Assembly: GCA_021234155.1 (NCBI GenBank)
Contig: JAJEKV010000047.1
Span: forward strand, 4,911,637 to 4,975,636
DNA: 64,000 nucleotides
Source: Isoetes taiwanensis
Lineage: Eukaryota > Streptophyta > Lycopodiopsida > Isoetales > Isoetaceae
Reading direction: 5' to 3'
How positions within the stretch are numbered: position 1 is the stretch's first letter; the number at the start of each line of letters is the position of its first letter. Of this stretch, positions 32,400 to 43,943 are shown piece after piece. The notes under the pieces are model-generated. The model worked only from the letters and a program-made list of their open reading frames with translations, did not search any database and had not been told where the DNA came from. A program made the position numbers and the translations under genes.

Positions 32400-33850
32400 T
32401 TCAAAATGGACAGTCTGGTTATTCTATGTGTGCTTCAATGCTTCGACAGACCATGTATATATCTATTTGTACTGCCCATGGCAGCTTCTAATATTTCGCT
32501 TCCACCATACTAAGAAATGCATATTGCACATGGACTAGATGCGTTAAGCAAACAAGTAAATTTTTTTCCATCTCTTATATAAACCAGAATCATTTTCATC
32601 TGGCTCTCTATAATTATGGAAGTACATTGTAGAAGAGCTAGATTATGGTAGAAAATTAAATGACAAGGTATCCACGAACAAATTCATGTGCATACCACTT
32701 CAATAGATTCTCTTCTCTAGAATTATACCTATTTTGATCAGAGCTTGACTAGGATCAATCTTGGTTGCATTGCCTCTAAATCGACGGCTGACTCTGCTAT
32801 AATTTGGATTCTTTTATAATAACCCAACTAGTTGTGAATGCAAGTCTGCTAAATTCACATGGCCACAGGACATCTAATGGGCATGTTTCAAGGGTCTCAT
32901 TTCTGGCTTCTGCACCAGCAAACGTGGAAGTTCCCTATCAAAAAATCATAACAGAAAAACAAGTTCGTATGCAGGCCATGGAGTGGATGGACAAAATGGA
33001 GATTGTTTGGTATCTTTTCATCTAATGGTGGTTTGGTACAGACCTTCTAACATATATGAGCCATGTGAGCAAGGCAATAGCTTGATACTTTGCTCGGAAG
33101 ATGCCACTTTCTTCTGCAATAATGACAAGAAGCAAATGAACTTGCAGCATCTAACCTCTGCTTGGTTCTCGCATTTCAAAAGTGCTTGCCTGACCACCTA
33201 TTTTGAGCAACAATATTTTCAGAAACAGACGTGATATGTCAGTAGAGTTCTGTGTATGCAATGTTGCAGTGATGCTATCCATGGCAGCCATATCAGTAGT
33301 GTTGGGCATATTGGAAAGCAATGGTGTTGGTATGTTGGACATGGCAACCATATTATGTTGAACAATAGATTTTCTATGTTCTTGGCATCCATCCCTTATT
33401 TCCCAAATCCAACTGCAGGAGACGAAAATGCCCCAAGTCCCCATAATCTTTTGGTAGTTTGTTTGTTCTCTCGCCATTATCATCATCGTGACTGATATCA
33501 AGTCCATGTCTTCTTTTGAAACCTGGTTTCTACATTATATGGTAGTCAAAAGCAAATATATGAGTAAGTACTTTTTATTCTCATCGTTTCTCAGCAGATT
33601 TTAAAATCAATTTGTGTGCACATATGGAAAATGATTAATTTTGCAATGCAATGCTTATATTTACATTTACAAAGTCACATTTAAGGCAAAAGAAATGCAA
33701 GAAGAGAATAATGTGCACATGAAAAGCCTGTATGCGCCTTACATGTGTACTTTAGGTGAACTCCGATTTGACTTGTTATCTGACAAGATGGTCGCTAATA
33801 TTTTTGATAAGTACTTGCATGCTGATGGATACTTATATCTCTTATATATA
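32400..33850. other. Non-coding stretch
   Basis: No gene recognised. A short run of coding-like sequence at about 32880-33010 (VPYQKIITEKQVRMQAMEWM) could be a leftover exon, but it has no partner. TATA-like runs occur near 33840. Confidence 0.45.
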
Positions 33851-33855
33851 TACAA

Positions 33856-34638
33856 TTATATAAGCACCCCCCTTGTTCCAGTACTTTGAGGTGTCGCCAT
33901 GTAAGCCGTTTGGTCTGAGTCCACTTCCTCATCCCGAGTGTCTGTTCCAATGGAAAAATGGGTAAGCAGGTGCAGATCCTGTTCCTCGACCAACAGATAG
34001 TCCACCACACTGGAGCCGCCCTCTTGATTCTCCTGTCTGCAAGTGCAGCGGCTGGAAGACGGCCACTGTGCCAACCCATTACAAATAACCAGGTCAAACA
34101 TATTGCCCATTAGCAACAACTGCCTGCCATAGCGTGAAATATGGTTGTCATCTAATATCCTTAACCAAGCTACCTCTGCGGGGTTCAACTGCAAGACGTC
34201 CTCTGCCAGGGGCTCAACTTTCGGGACCTGCTCGGCTCCTGTGTGTGCATTAAAGTCTCCAAGCAGCATAATCTTGCCCAACTGTTTGTGCTGTTGTATG
34301 TCATCATATAGATCGACATAGGGCTCCAATCTATCCACACCCGAATGAGTGTTATAGAAGTTGCTCTCGGCATGTGAAAAGTAGTATGCTGCTATGAAGA
34401 GGATAATGCCACTGTCATGCTGCACGCGCACCCACAAGTAACGATTGTACCTGTTTGTTTTGTGCAGCGAGACTGGCTGCCCCAAGGTTGCACGATAGTA
34501 GCAGGCAAACCCCCTTCCCCGGGGCCCTTGCCCCTCCCCTCCCCTCTCCCCCCCCCCAAGCCCTCGCTTGCACTGTGCACTCGTTGAACATCGAAAAATG
34601 CAGATAGTCTGGGAGGCTCGACAGTCTGTGCCCTGCAT
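33856..34638 (-). CDS. LINE endonuclease domain (APE type), C-terminally truncated
   Basis: An open frame of about 260 codons whose first 60 residues are unlike the domain. It then shows RYLWVRVQHDSGIILFIAAY, HSGVDRLEPYVDLYDDIQQH, LLGDFNAHTGAEQ, and near the end VVDYLLVEEQDLHLLTHF with EEVDSDQTA. Compared with the copy at 17.25 kb, the final SDH is SDQ, so the catalytic His is lost or frameshifted. The product would lack a reverse transcriptase and could not mobilise itself. Confidence 0.75.
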   Translation of the reverse strand: MQGTDCRASQTICIFRCSTSAQCKRGLGGGERGGEGQGPRGRGFACYYRATLGQPVSLHKTNRYNRYLWVRVQHDSGIILFIAAYYFSHAESNFYNTHSGVDRLEPYVDLYDDIQQHKQLGKIMLLGDFNAHTGAEQVPKVEPLAEDVLQLNPAEVAWLRILDDNHISRYGRQLLLMGNMFDLVICNGLAQWPSSSRCTCRQENQEGGSSVVDYLLVEEQDLHLLTHFSIGTDTRDEEVDSDQTAYMATPQSTGTRGVLI

Positions 34639-34754
34639 GTTCCCATGTCTCCATGAGGAAAATGAGATCCATATCTAGTGCATAGAGTTGAGACTCTCCC
34701 CTTTCTATGAAGAGAAGCCCCACAGTTCCAAGATACCATCTGGAGGCACAGTTC

Positions 34755-35400
34755 CTATTTGGTGGCATTTGATGTAGACGCACGATGATTTGTTCCGGTT
34801 ACAGGGGAAGCAGTGTGCGGCGCCTGAGCAGCAGTTGCGGAAGCAGTTGGAGCAGCGGGAGCAGGCTTAGGAGTGACAGCTGGCGGGGTAGCTACTGTAG
34901 CGGTAGCAATGGGACCTCTGGATGCTGTAGCAGCTTGACGTATTGCATCGGTGACCTCAGCAGGCGCCGGCCTAAAAATGCGAAGCTTGTCTCGGACCAA
35001 TTCTGCAATGCCACCTCGACGCCGAATTTCCCTGACTTGAGCTAGTTGTTGCCAGCGGGACTCCTGTTGCATCGGAGTAAGATCCTGGTTGACATACAGG
35101 GTAGTCCCCTTCAATTGCCTACTATGACGCAAAATTGCCTCACGCACTCGCATGTTTGCAACCGTGAAGATGACAACGCGTGGGCGACCTGTGCGTTGAG
35201 CCCCAAGACAGCTTGCTCAGACAATATGGACTGTGATCTGAAATGCCATGCGAGATAAGATCTGATCCTGGATGCGCTTGGTGAGATCCTCTCCTGCTTC
35301 CTCTGATAGTCCACGTACCACCACATTATGACGTCGTCGGCCCTGCTCTTGCTACTCACTGAGTCATGGGGCAACATTGGCTGTCCCAACAGGCGGTGCC
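34755..35400 (-). pseudogene. LINE ORF1 protein, RRM and C-terminal domain
   Basis: On the minus strand, NVVVRGLSEEAGEDLTKRIQ (about 35.33-35.27 kb) reads like the RNA-binding domain start of L1-type ORF1 proteins. An in-frame stop follows at about 35.22 kb. Then comes TGRPRVVIFTVANMRVREAI, LKGTTLYVNQDLTPMQQESR and an Ala/Pro/Thr-rich tail ending NHRASTSNATK at 34755. The tail overlaps nothing else. One stop separates the two halves. Confidence 0.65.
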
Positions 35401-36486
35401 TGTTGTCTAGAGTGTGTGGGCTATTCACAGCAAGGGCGGGGTGGTGTTCGAGATGGAGCAGGTGTCGTCTGTCTGCCTAGTTAGTGACTTGTGGGCTGTT
35501 GGGCATGTGGGCTTGTCTGGCCCCTTGTTGCGGCCTCTGCTGCCCGGAGCCGGGAGCCGAGCTCCTGTTGAAATTTCTACTACTTGGCCAACTCATTCGT
35601 GCACTGCCGCAATTGTTCATGGACCTCGGCATGGAGGCCCTTGCCTTGCTGGGCAACGGTTGCTCAGAGCTCTCCTGATCTTGTGTCGCAGCCCTACCCT
35701 GTAGGGCTCTTAGCTCTGCCTAGCTGGCTTCGAAGGCGGCTCGGAGGTTTCGTATTATGGTGGTAGACACCTCAGCGTCTGACTTAAGGCTGTTGTGGAT
35801 TGTTTATCTATTTATGCAATTAGTGTGTCTGTTTTGGCGGTAGCTGTTGAGTGCTTAGATACTTGTGTGTTGAGGGTAAGATTCATTGTACTATGAGGGG
35901 AGTGTGCTGCAATGCTGGGAATGGCGTTGGTCATGTATATAGTTGCATTTGGTTGTAGTGAATGCTTGGAATTGGATCTATCTGAGATCATAATGTGTGA
36001 CTTGCATTTGGTGCTAGAGCCATTTACAGTGATTGCTTCAAATTGGATCTGTATTAAGTCTGAAACCATAATGTGTAATTTGTGGAATTGTAATGCATTG
36101 TTCTAATACTATTTCGTAGATTGCATGTGTCTTTATGATATCTTACATTCATGTTGGTTAGTGTTTGTGAAGCTTCATATATCTTGCAATTGTATCTGGT
36201 TACGTGCGTTTTCTGGCACAGTGTATTGTTGTGTGTCTCTGGCCTGCGAACTTTCTCTGGCCTGAATGGATCCGACACACAGTGGCGCCGGCTGACACTT
36301 GCCGAATGGAGGAGGCTTTGGCCTTTCTGAACCAGCACAACAGGAGGGAGTTGCAGGTTGACCCTATTGGCCCGCCTGCTACCGTAGTCGAGCTAGGTCA
36401 TCAACAGCACCTCAAGTCAATTTCCAACTTGGTCTCGTGCGCAGTGTTGGTGTACTACACTGGAGTGCTGGACACCTGGAGAGTCG

Positions 36487-36837
36487 GTGGGTGGCTGCAA
36501 GCTCACACCGTTCCAGTCCTTGAAGTTCCTGGGGAATAACTTTTTCCTCCTCATGTTCGACGCGCCCCCAGTGGTGGAGAGGATAGTTGCGAGAGGGGTT
36601 GACCTCATGCGGGGGAATTATTTGATTTACCAGCATTACACCCCTGGTGTGAGTGCTCGGTCCTTGTCGGCCCTGAAGATCCCGTGTTGGTTTCAAGTGA
36701 TGGATCTTCCCGCAGATATGTTGTTGCCAGAATTCATGATGGCGCTTGGTGGGCATATTTCTTACCCCATAGTTCGGGCGCCCAAGATTTGTGTTGCTTT
36801 ACCTGCGGATAGCCCATTGCCTCCCTCGGATTGTTAG
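36487..36837 (+). pseudogene. LINE ORF1-like DUF4283 domain
   Basis: The frame encodes SLKFLGNNFFLLMFDAPPVV, GVDLMRGNYLIYQHYTPGVS, and IPCWFQVMDLPADMLLPEFM then ALGGHISYPI. The pattern (hydrophobic strand, Leu-Pro, then I-G-x-x-I/L) fits the DUF4283 domain common in plant L1 ORF1 proteins. The downstream zinc knuckle is not visible because the frame is disrupted. No start codon is required, as this is an internal fragment. Confidence 0.5.
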
Positions 36838-37497
36838 GGAGCGGTGGACGGTACTTCGGTTTCCTCTCGACCGCTAAATGGGGCAGAGATCCGAGAATGT
36901 TTCCCCGCCTCCGTCTTCGCAGTTCACTTCCTGAGTGCGTGCCCTCGGCAGTGCTGGGGCTTCACGAGAGGCAAGGCGGGAGGTTTCGCAGTAATCGGGG
37001 CCCGTGCTCGGCCTCTCGAACTCGGGCCGATGAGGGAGGCGCCGGCCGTGACCCGTGCGGTGGATGGGTCCATGCCGGATAGGCCGCCTGGGCCATCGTG
37101 GGAATAATGGGGCAGCGTCCCGTTCTGGGGGGGGGGCGGCATGGACCCCGCAGATCTCCACGATGGTGGCCCGTAAATTGCTTCACATCCAGCCGCTTCG
37201 TGAACGGGCGCAAAGGGCAGCCCTACAAGTGGGCTCTGGATGGCCCGTTAAGCGGCGGGGCAGCCGCCGGACGTTGTTGCAAAGATCGCCACCCAAGGCC
37301 TCCTGAGGGGATGGAACTTGATAAGGTAGGTAAGATGGCACGCTCGGGGGGGACGAGGTGGATTTGATCTTCGAGGTCGCACTCACAGATAACCCGCTCG
37401 CTCTTGTTCTGTATGACTTAGATCAGGGGCCTGCTTCACCTGCAAGACGGGGGTGGAAGAAGAAGCATCATAAGAATCCCTCTTCTCCGTAGCGGCT

Positions 37498-37950
37498 ATG
37501 GACAAGAAGATTTTGAGTTTGAACGTGCGAGGGGTGCATTCGTCGCCTGCTAACAGAACGAGAGTGGCGTTGGCTGTTCGCAAGTTGGACCCAGATATCT
37601 TGTGCCTTCAGGAACATAAGTGTCATAGGGAGGATGCTCGGGCACTGTTGGACATGTTTGGGCCGCAATACGCTGCTGCAGTTGCCACCTCTGGGGCCTC
37701 TAAAGGTGGGACTGCCGTTGCATGGAAGATGCATGTGCAGGCGACTTTTACCCTAGCCGACCGTTGGGGCAGATGGGTGGTCATCATCAAGTGGCGAGAG
37801 GGGCCGCACGAGTGGGGGATTGTGAACGTCTATGCCCATAATAGTGCGCGGCAGAGAGGGGCGTTGTGGGCGTCGTCTTTGCGATTCTTGAGAATGCGCT
37901 TGACTCTCCGGGCATGCTTTTGCTTCATCAGTCATTGTCTCACTCGATAG
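37498..37950 (+). pseudogene. LINE endonuclease N-terminal half
   Basis: MDKKILSLNVRGVHSSPANR opens the domain at ATG 37498, with the catalytic N of SLNVRG. LDPDILCLQEHKCH carries the catalytic Glu. GGTAVAWK and WGIVNVYAHN follow as expected. The sequence is then interrupted near 37870, before the GDFN motif. The later half of the endonuclease and all of the reverse transcriptase are missing. Confidence 0.75.
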
Positions 37951-38803
37951 TTTTTCACAAGCCGTCCGTGCCTGCGCGGCTCCCGTGGGCGTTATTCGCG
38001 GATATCAGGCCATATGCGCATGCCTCTCCTTTCCTGAAGGGGCTCCTGCGAGCCTGGGAACAGGTCCGCCCGCTGTTTGCGATTGATGCCGCCGGGTGCA
38101 TTCAGTTGGAGGCATCGCCGTGGTGGATCCCGCTTGGTCCAGATACCTCACCTTTGGTACTGGTAGCGTCCATCGATCCCCGAGTTCAGCGCAGGTGGGC
38201 AAAGTGTGGGGTCTTGACGGTGGGGGAATGGTATGTCGACAGGCAGTTGGCACCCTGGCAACTTTTTCGCCACAGATTTCGACTCCAGGAACGGGATTGC
38301 AAGCACTATATGGGCGCAGGTGGCTAATGCTCTCCCACTGAACTCCCCGCAAGCGTCAGGGCATGTGGAGGTGTCACTCGAAAGTTGATCTCTCAAATTT
38401 CGTGAAGTCTTGTTATGAGCTTTTGGCAATTCAGGATGAGCTGCCTCCCGCAGACGGCTGGAGTCTTCAGGTGCCGGGTGATCACTGGGGCAACATCTGG
38501 AGATGGGTGTGGAATCCAATCTCGCCCCCCAAGATTCGGGTGTTGCTGTGGCAGATAGTGCCCCGATCCTTGAGGGTGAACACATGGGTTCACAGGATCA
38601 ATCCGCTGATCAGCACCCTGTGCCCAATGTGTGGTGCCTGTGTAGAGACCCTGGAGCACTGTATATTTCTTTGTGCAGACATCCAGCCAGCATGGCAGTG
38701 GATCCAACGTCTCTTCCACACCCCGCTCCGTAGTCAAGAGGTTCTTTTGGGGGTGTACCCGCAGGTGGTCCCAGCTTCAGAGTCTGGCCTTCCATTTGTG
38801 TAA
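37930..38803 (+). pseudogene. LINE C-terminal region with zf-RVT domain
   Basis: PLFAIDAAGCIQLEASPWWI (about 38070-38130) and QRRWAKCGVLTVGEWY lead into a zf-RVT domain: NIWRWVWNPISPPKIRVLLW, then CPMCGACVETLEHCIFLCAD with C-x2-C...H-C-x3-C. The pieces occupy two frames (join near 38340). The domain follows the reverse transcriptase in plant L1 elements. Here it follows the endonuclease directly. Confidence 0.75.
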
Positions 38804-39131
38804 AGCCTGGTTGCTGTGGCTCATTTGGAAGCGACGTCGCATGAAGGTGTTCAGGAATGCGGAGGTGTGGCCTGGGGTTCTGATCCCACAGTTGAGGTAC
38901 AAGCTATATCTTTCTTATCTGGCATCCCCTCGGAAAGAACAGTTTGAGGCAGTGGCCTGGGAAAGGACCCTCCTCATTGTAGACAGTATTGGCAGGTTTG
39001 TGCCTTCAGTCATAGGTAGGTATACATGCCATGGGGGTGCTCGCTCCAGTGTGGGCAGGAGTACCCTAGTATCGCTCGTCTTGTATTTACTCTGGATTAA
39101 TATTAGTTAATTTGATCTTTCAAAAAAAAAA

Positions 39132-39570
39132 CTTTCTCTATGTATCCGTGATTGCATCCCCTGCCATTGCATGAGATTGAAATATTTCATAAACAGTAAA
39201 AGGATGTTTATGAACGTCAATATTTTTAGATTGAATTGAAACTGGGCATATGCTGCACTTAGCACAGTGGATTGGTAGGGCTGATCATGTGCCATTGTAG
39301 TTGCATTGCAGATTGGTTTAACATTGTTTTATAGACTGTATTTGCCATTTCTGAAGCAGTTTAGATCCGCTGCCTTGCTATTACATCAGTTATAGTTGTT
39401 ATGTGTCTTTATCTTGCAAACTTTGCATATGTATCCATGAGGGCATCCCCTTCCATTGGATCAGCTTGAAATCCATTCGAAACAATGAAAAAGATGTTGG
39501 TTATGAGTGTCTATATTCTTAGATTGAACTGGAACTGGACATATGCTGCAATTAGCACAGTGCATGAAAC
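39132..39570 (+). repeat. Degenerate tandem repeat of about 285 bp
   Basis: TATGTATCCGTGATTGCATC, TTAGATTGAATTGAAACTGG and CATATGCTGCACTTAGCACAG at 39138-39265 recur in changed form at 39427-39562. A third, more diverged copy lies at about 48555-48750, beyond the 8.2-kb element (CTTGCAAACTTTGCATATG is shared). No gene. Confidence 0.65.
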
Positions 39571-40043
39571 CAACTTGTGTTCAGGGATATTATGAAGTAT
39601 TTAGTACAAGAACCTAGCAAGGTGCCATGCTTTGTGTGCAGAATCTTTGTAGTCTATCCATGTTGAATACATATTCAGTCATGGTGTACATATTCCACAT
39701 TTTGTTGCAGTCCATGTAGAGAAACATGCCTGTATGTGAGGCATGAGCTAAGGTAGACAGCCACAAAGACATCAATTGCAAATATATGCATCCAGGATGA
39801 GGCAACTGTAACAGTACTCTTGAGTACTCTTGGAGTACTATTGGTTTAAGTGCAAGAATCTACGATATGTGGATTATGTCCTATGGGTTAAAGAAACTGA
39901 AGAGCTTCATTTATTCCTCACTATGATAGAGGCAGATAGACACCTTCAAGAACTTAAGAGTTAGCCATGAAAGCCCTCTGTCGAAGTGCTCCAGCTAGTA
40001 CGTCCTTGGAGAAAACAGATAAGAAAACATATAACATGATTGC

Positions 40044-40082
40044 ATTTGAAACGGGAGTGTTGCACAACTCCCGTTTCAAAGA
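40044..40082. repeat. Hairpin at the left end of the 8.2-kb element
   Basis: TTTGAAACGGGAG and CTCCCGTTTCAAA are exact inverted copies separated by 9-10 bases. CTCCCGTTTCAA occurs again near the right end (about 48215-48226). Confidence 0.8.
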
Positions 40083-40392
40083 TTCCCTGTAAAAAACACA
40101 ACATGATCCAGAAAGTGATCTTTTTGGGCTGAGGTTGAGATTCTTCAATAGTTCAATTTTTTGTTATCCTAATTTTGGCCCCTCATGCAGGGGAGAACTT
40201 GTTTTTGTAAAATAACATACATGAAAAGAGCAAATTTTAGAAATGCAATGTAAATCTCTCAAAGTGTTACAAAAAAAACCATCATCTGTGGGATGAAAAA
40301 AAATATATTTCAGATATTTTGGTAACACGTCAATTTTGGCAATGATAATAATAATTTATTAGTCAGTTTTGATTTCAAAGGTCCAAGATGTA

Positions 40393-43300
40393 CTAATCAT
40401 CAGCCTTCTTGCTTGTCTCAGGCTGTTCTTTTGTTGTCGACTGCTGCTTGTCCGGTGAAGTAACCCGTTCTTCTGCAGCTTTGTCTTCTGGATTAACAAC
40501 TGTAGAAACTTCTTTTAGCTCTACAAAATCAACCTCTTCGTCAACAGAGCTCGTGAGAGGTGGCTGAATCTCTGATGATGTCATCTTGGCATAATCAGAT
40601 GAGGATTTGGCGCCTAGCTCTTGATTCTCATCAGGAAGATTTGGTAAGACAACCAATCTCATCCTAATGAAGTTCACAGCCTCCTTGTCTATGTCCACAG
40701 CCACACAATTCCGGTCCTTCTTGAGTGCACATGCAATGGTGGTACCAGAGCCAGAGAACGCATCAAGCACCCAATCTCCTGGACGAGAAAACATGTCAAT
40801 GAGATGGTTGATGAGTTTTTGAGGCTTCTGATAGTGGTTCACAATTCTGCCCTGTGCACTCGGGTCTTGCAGCTTCTGTAACACTGCAGGAAACTCTAAA
40901 ACATTTGAGAAGTCAGTGCAGGCAGAAGTGTTGAAATGCTCCATGGTCCTCTTGCCATCGAAGCTCCAGTAACCAACGTGCAGATATTCCACTTTGCTTA
41001 ACAGCCCGGGGCCTCCAGCATGATAATTTATATTCGTTTTGTACCTTCAAGAGAAAGGGCATTGGTCAGCAACTAAAGAAAATAACAAGTAGTGTATTCC
41101 AGAATACAAAGCGTACCAGACTAAGTTCTCGTAACCAGCTTGGTCAGGAGATCCAAAGTGATTTTTGAAGCTGGCTTCAACAAGACCAGCTTGCATACTA
41201 GAGTGAAATACCACTAACCGTCAGTGTCTAGTTGTAGTGATCTTCATTAAGCCTTTTATAAATTCATTGAAATCTGCATGCTTAAAAGGAACGTCATCGT
41301 ATCGACTGTCTTTAATCTTGAAGCCGTAGGGAATGTCAGCAATGATTAGCGTAAAATCTTGTGGCTTCACACTCGCTACAAGCTTGGTGCAGTCCCCATG
41401 TACAACTGAGTAAAGATTATTTTGGTCGAATAAAGTAAACGTTTCATAGTCTGTTTCTGCGACCTCCACAGTCCGACGCTCTGCCAAAGTTCTTTCTTCC
41501 CGAGCAATCCTTACCAGATGCATGAAACCTTCTGGTAGGTCCTTGTTTTTCTTCTTACTCTGCAAAACCACAAAATAATTAAAACATTTACAAATCTATG
41601 CTACCTAAACGCCCAAGGCAGGCTTACCCAGCCTTCAAAATTTGGAGCGTACTGAACAATTCTCTCGTCAGATGTAGCAATAGGATAAAGCTCCCTGCAC
41701 CGATCCCATGTTTGCACATTCAATTGTTCCATCAAACATGTTTGGCATGTAATGAAGAACTTTTTACAGAAGAACTTTTTCGCAATCATAAAACAACACC
41801 ACATCAAACAAGAAAAGCCAAAGTGTATTCCGGAATACACTTTGGCTTTAACACTAAAGCCAAAGTGTATTCCGGAATACCATAGTGTATTCCCGAATAC
41901 ACTTTAAAGTCGAAGTGTATTCCGGAATACACTTTGGCTTTAGCACTTTGGCTTTAGTGTTAAAGCCAAAGTGTATTTCGGAATACACTTTGGTTTTTTT
42001 ATAAAGCAAAGTGTATTCGGAATACACCGGCTTTTGATAAAACCAAAGTGTATTCGGAATACACTTTGGCTTTTCTTCGATCTTTATACTGCAGCGTTGA
42101 CACAAAAGACAAAACTTTCTTAAAGACTTACTTGTGCAACTCCTTCGACATTTCTTCTAAAGTAAATTCCTTGTCCACAACCTTCTGCGGTAACATTTCT
42201 AACAACGGAATAATGTTCAAATCCTTGAAGCTCCCTCCAGACAGTGATAGTCATTTCTTTTTTTGGAACATCGGATCCCTTTTTCTTGTCTGTTACTTTG
42301 CCCTTACGCTCGAACATATTGAAGATTTCGTTTTGCAAATCCCAAATCTAAACAAAGTAACAAATGGCATTAGCACAGCGATGATACGGAATAAAATTTG
42401 GGACTAGCTACTTAAACTAAAATGCGTACATACCCTTCCTTCTCTAAATGCAAAATTTGGAACCGGTTGTCATGTGCAATAAGAGATGTCCTTTTGTTGT
42501 CCTTGTCGTACTTTAAACAACACTCTACGGCACACGCCTCTTTGAGTTCCAAGGAGTAAGCTGGCTTCTTTAGGTCGTCGCCATATTTTTCTTTAAAGAT
42601 AAGAAATTCTCTGTGCATAAACCTTATTTTGTCCACAAAACTCATCTTCAACTTGTACTCGTTGTCCGCATTGTGTGTGTTGGCAACGATCTTAGCTTCT
42701 TCGTCGGTAAGGCCACAATATCTTGCACAAAGAACCAAACCGGATACCTAGGGTTGAACTTCTCCTTGTCTGGTTGCCTCCTTGCTTTAAAGTTTGTGAT
42801 TCCCCCTAACACATAATGCGTGTAGGTGTCGCATTTTTTTCTTGTCATCTTTGGCGGGGTCAATGCTTCGTTCCACATCAACTAGCACAACTATAGGAGC
42901 TACATGAGCATACGGATTGCTCTAATCGTCCTTCAAGTTCCTTAAATGATGCATAAATCTTAGAACTTGAAGAGGTCTCTCACCGTTTTCGTTCTTTGGT
43001 GGCGGCTTCATTGGCGTTACTTGCAAGTAAATCACAAGCTTTTCCCTGTTAATTGCTGCCATTTTTTCTGAGGTCTTGTCGAGCTTCTTTTCTTTAATTG
43101 CCACACCAGGGGCTTTGTTTTTTCCTCTTGCCTTCTTTTGTTTTGGTTCTTCTACTGGCTCTTCCGATAGCACTAATGCCTGAGTTCTTTTCTTAGCTGG
43201 CTCTTTAGCGACAGCGGTGTTTTCGTGGCGCAGGCCTTCTAGTGTCACGGCTCCCGCGAAAATCGTCTTTAACTCCCTTCATTATCAGATGGGCTGCTAG

Positions 43301-43782
43301 TGCCATCATCTTGTTCTTCCTCTGTGTCACTGACTGTGAAGTCTTCACTCAATGAAGAACTTACAGTGTGTACAATGGACAACAGTGTTTGTTTGTTTAC
43401 ATAGTGTGCCACATACTTGTACAGTGGAGGTGGGTTTATCCTAGTCAACCTCAACATAGCCTCATCAAGAACAAACATCCCCTGTGATGTACTAAATGTG
43501 ACTGCCGCTGTCTGGGCCAAACAACACTTGTCAACACGCTTTATGTGGCCCATGCACTGGAATTCGACGTCGTCGTAACGTTTCTGTCCTGGGCTCTTAC
43601 AGACATGCAAGAATGTGAGTGTGGAGTACTTGCCTCCATGGCCTCTAGTAAAGAACCACTGAGTTTGGAAACATTCGTAGACTTTTGGTTCAGATGGGCC
43701 ATCCGGATTCTTCGGCGGCTGGTGTTTCTTTGTGACAATCTTCACGATCTTCTTAGTAGGTTGCTTCTGGGCTGGGTTTTGG
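40393..43782 (-). pseudogene. ParB-like domain plus bacterial-type DNA methyltransferase, spliced, decayed
   Basis: Splice signals suggest minus-strand exons 43782-42434, 42347-42132 (GTAAGT donor), about 41766-41628, 41559-41117 and 41044-40393 (stop 40393). Exon 1 encodes a 150-residue domain (YECFQTQWFFTRGHGGKYST) and a Lys-rich linker. A ParB/sulfiredoxin-fold-like stretch follows: ERPLQVLRFMHHL, PIVVLVDVERSIDP, THYVLGGITNFKARRQ and GLTDEEAKIVANTHNADNEY. The last exons hold the methyltransferase: motif IV as IADIPYGF, then motif I as LDAFSGSGTTIACAL and VAVDIDKEA, the order of beta-class amino-methyltransferases. Lesions: frameshift near 43255, TAG at 42922, frameshifts near 42840 and 42725, TGA at 41221. 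It would methylate adenine (or cytosine N4) in DNA; the palindromes in its introns may be its targets or ParB-type sites. Confidence 0.7.
41823..42064. repeat. Palindrome array 1: seven copies of an 18-bp palindrome
   Basis: Copies of GTGTATTCCGGAATACAC or variants start at 41823, 41865, 41885, 41915, 41971, 42011 and 42048. Most are flanked by AAAGCCAAA / TTTGGCTTT, extending the dyad to about 30 bp. Variation is concentrated at the centre (CCGG, CCCG, TCGG, CGG). The array lies in an intron of the methyltransferase gene. Confidence 0.95.
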
Positions 43783-43943
43783 CTGTAGCAATGTTGTCAT
43801 TAGCAAACAGAAACTAGAGCAGGAAAATCAGCTAAAGCAACAAAAACTGTGTAAAACAAGGTAAAACATTGCAAGGTAAAACACTTAAAACAAGGTAAAA
43901 CATTGCAATTCTTGGCTTCTAAACGCCCTAAAAGTAAGCCAAA

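Larger units (their letters stand above)
33856..35790 (-). mobile_element. Truncated LINE of the TTCC-tailed family, minus strand
   Basis: Read on the minus strand: a coiled-coil-like region (about 35.5-35.77 kb), an RRM-like ORF1 stretch (NVVVRGLSEEAGEDLTKRIQ at about 35.3 kb), an ORF1 C-terminal domain, and an APE endonuclease. The last aligns with that of the 14.8-19.9 kb LINE (YVDLYDDIQQHKQLG is identical in both). The element stops at about 33.86 kb before any reverse transcriptase, so the 3' half is missing. Confidence 0.8.
36200..39130 (+). mobile_element. L1-like LINE with internal deletion of the reverse transcriptase
   Basis: Plus-strand order: an ORF1-like region with DUF4283-type sequence (36.5-36.84 kb), a GC-rich linker, an APE endonuclease (37.5-37.9 kb), then directly a zinc-binding domain (38.4-38.8 kb) and a poly-A run at 39121-39130. 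An intact element would have about 2 kb of reverse transcriptase between endonuclease and zinc-binding domain; that is absent. It is a different family from the TTCC-tailed LINE and closer in layout to the one at 1-1633. The flanks (to 36.2 and from 39.13 kb) are similar AT-rich repeat sequence. Confidence 0.8.
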
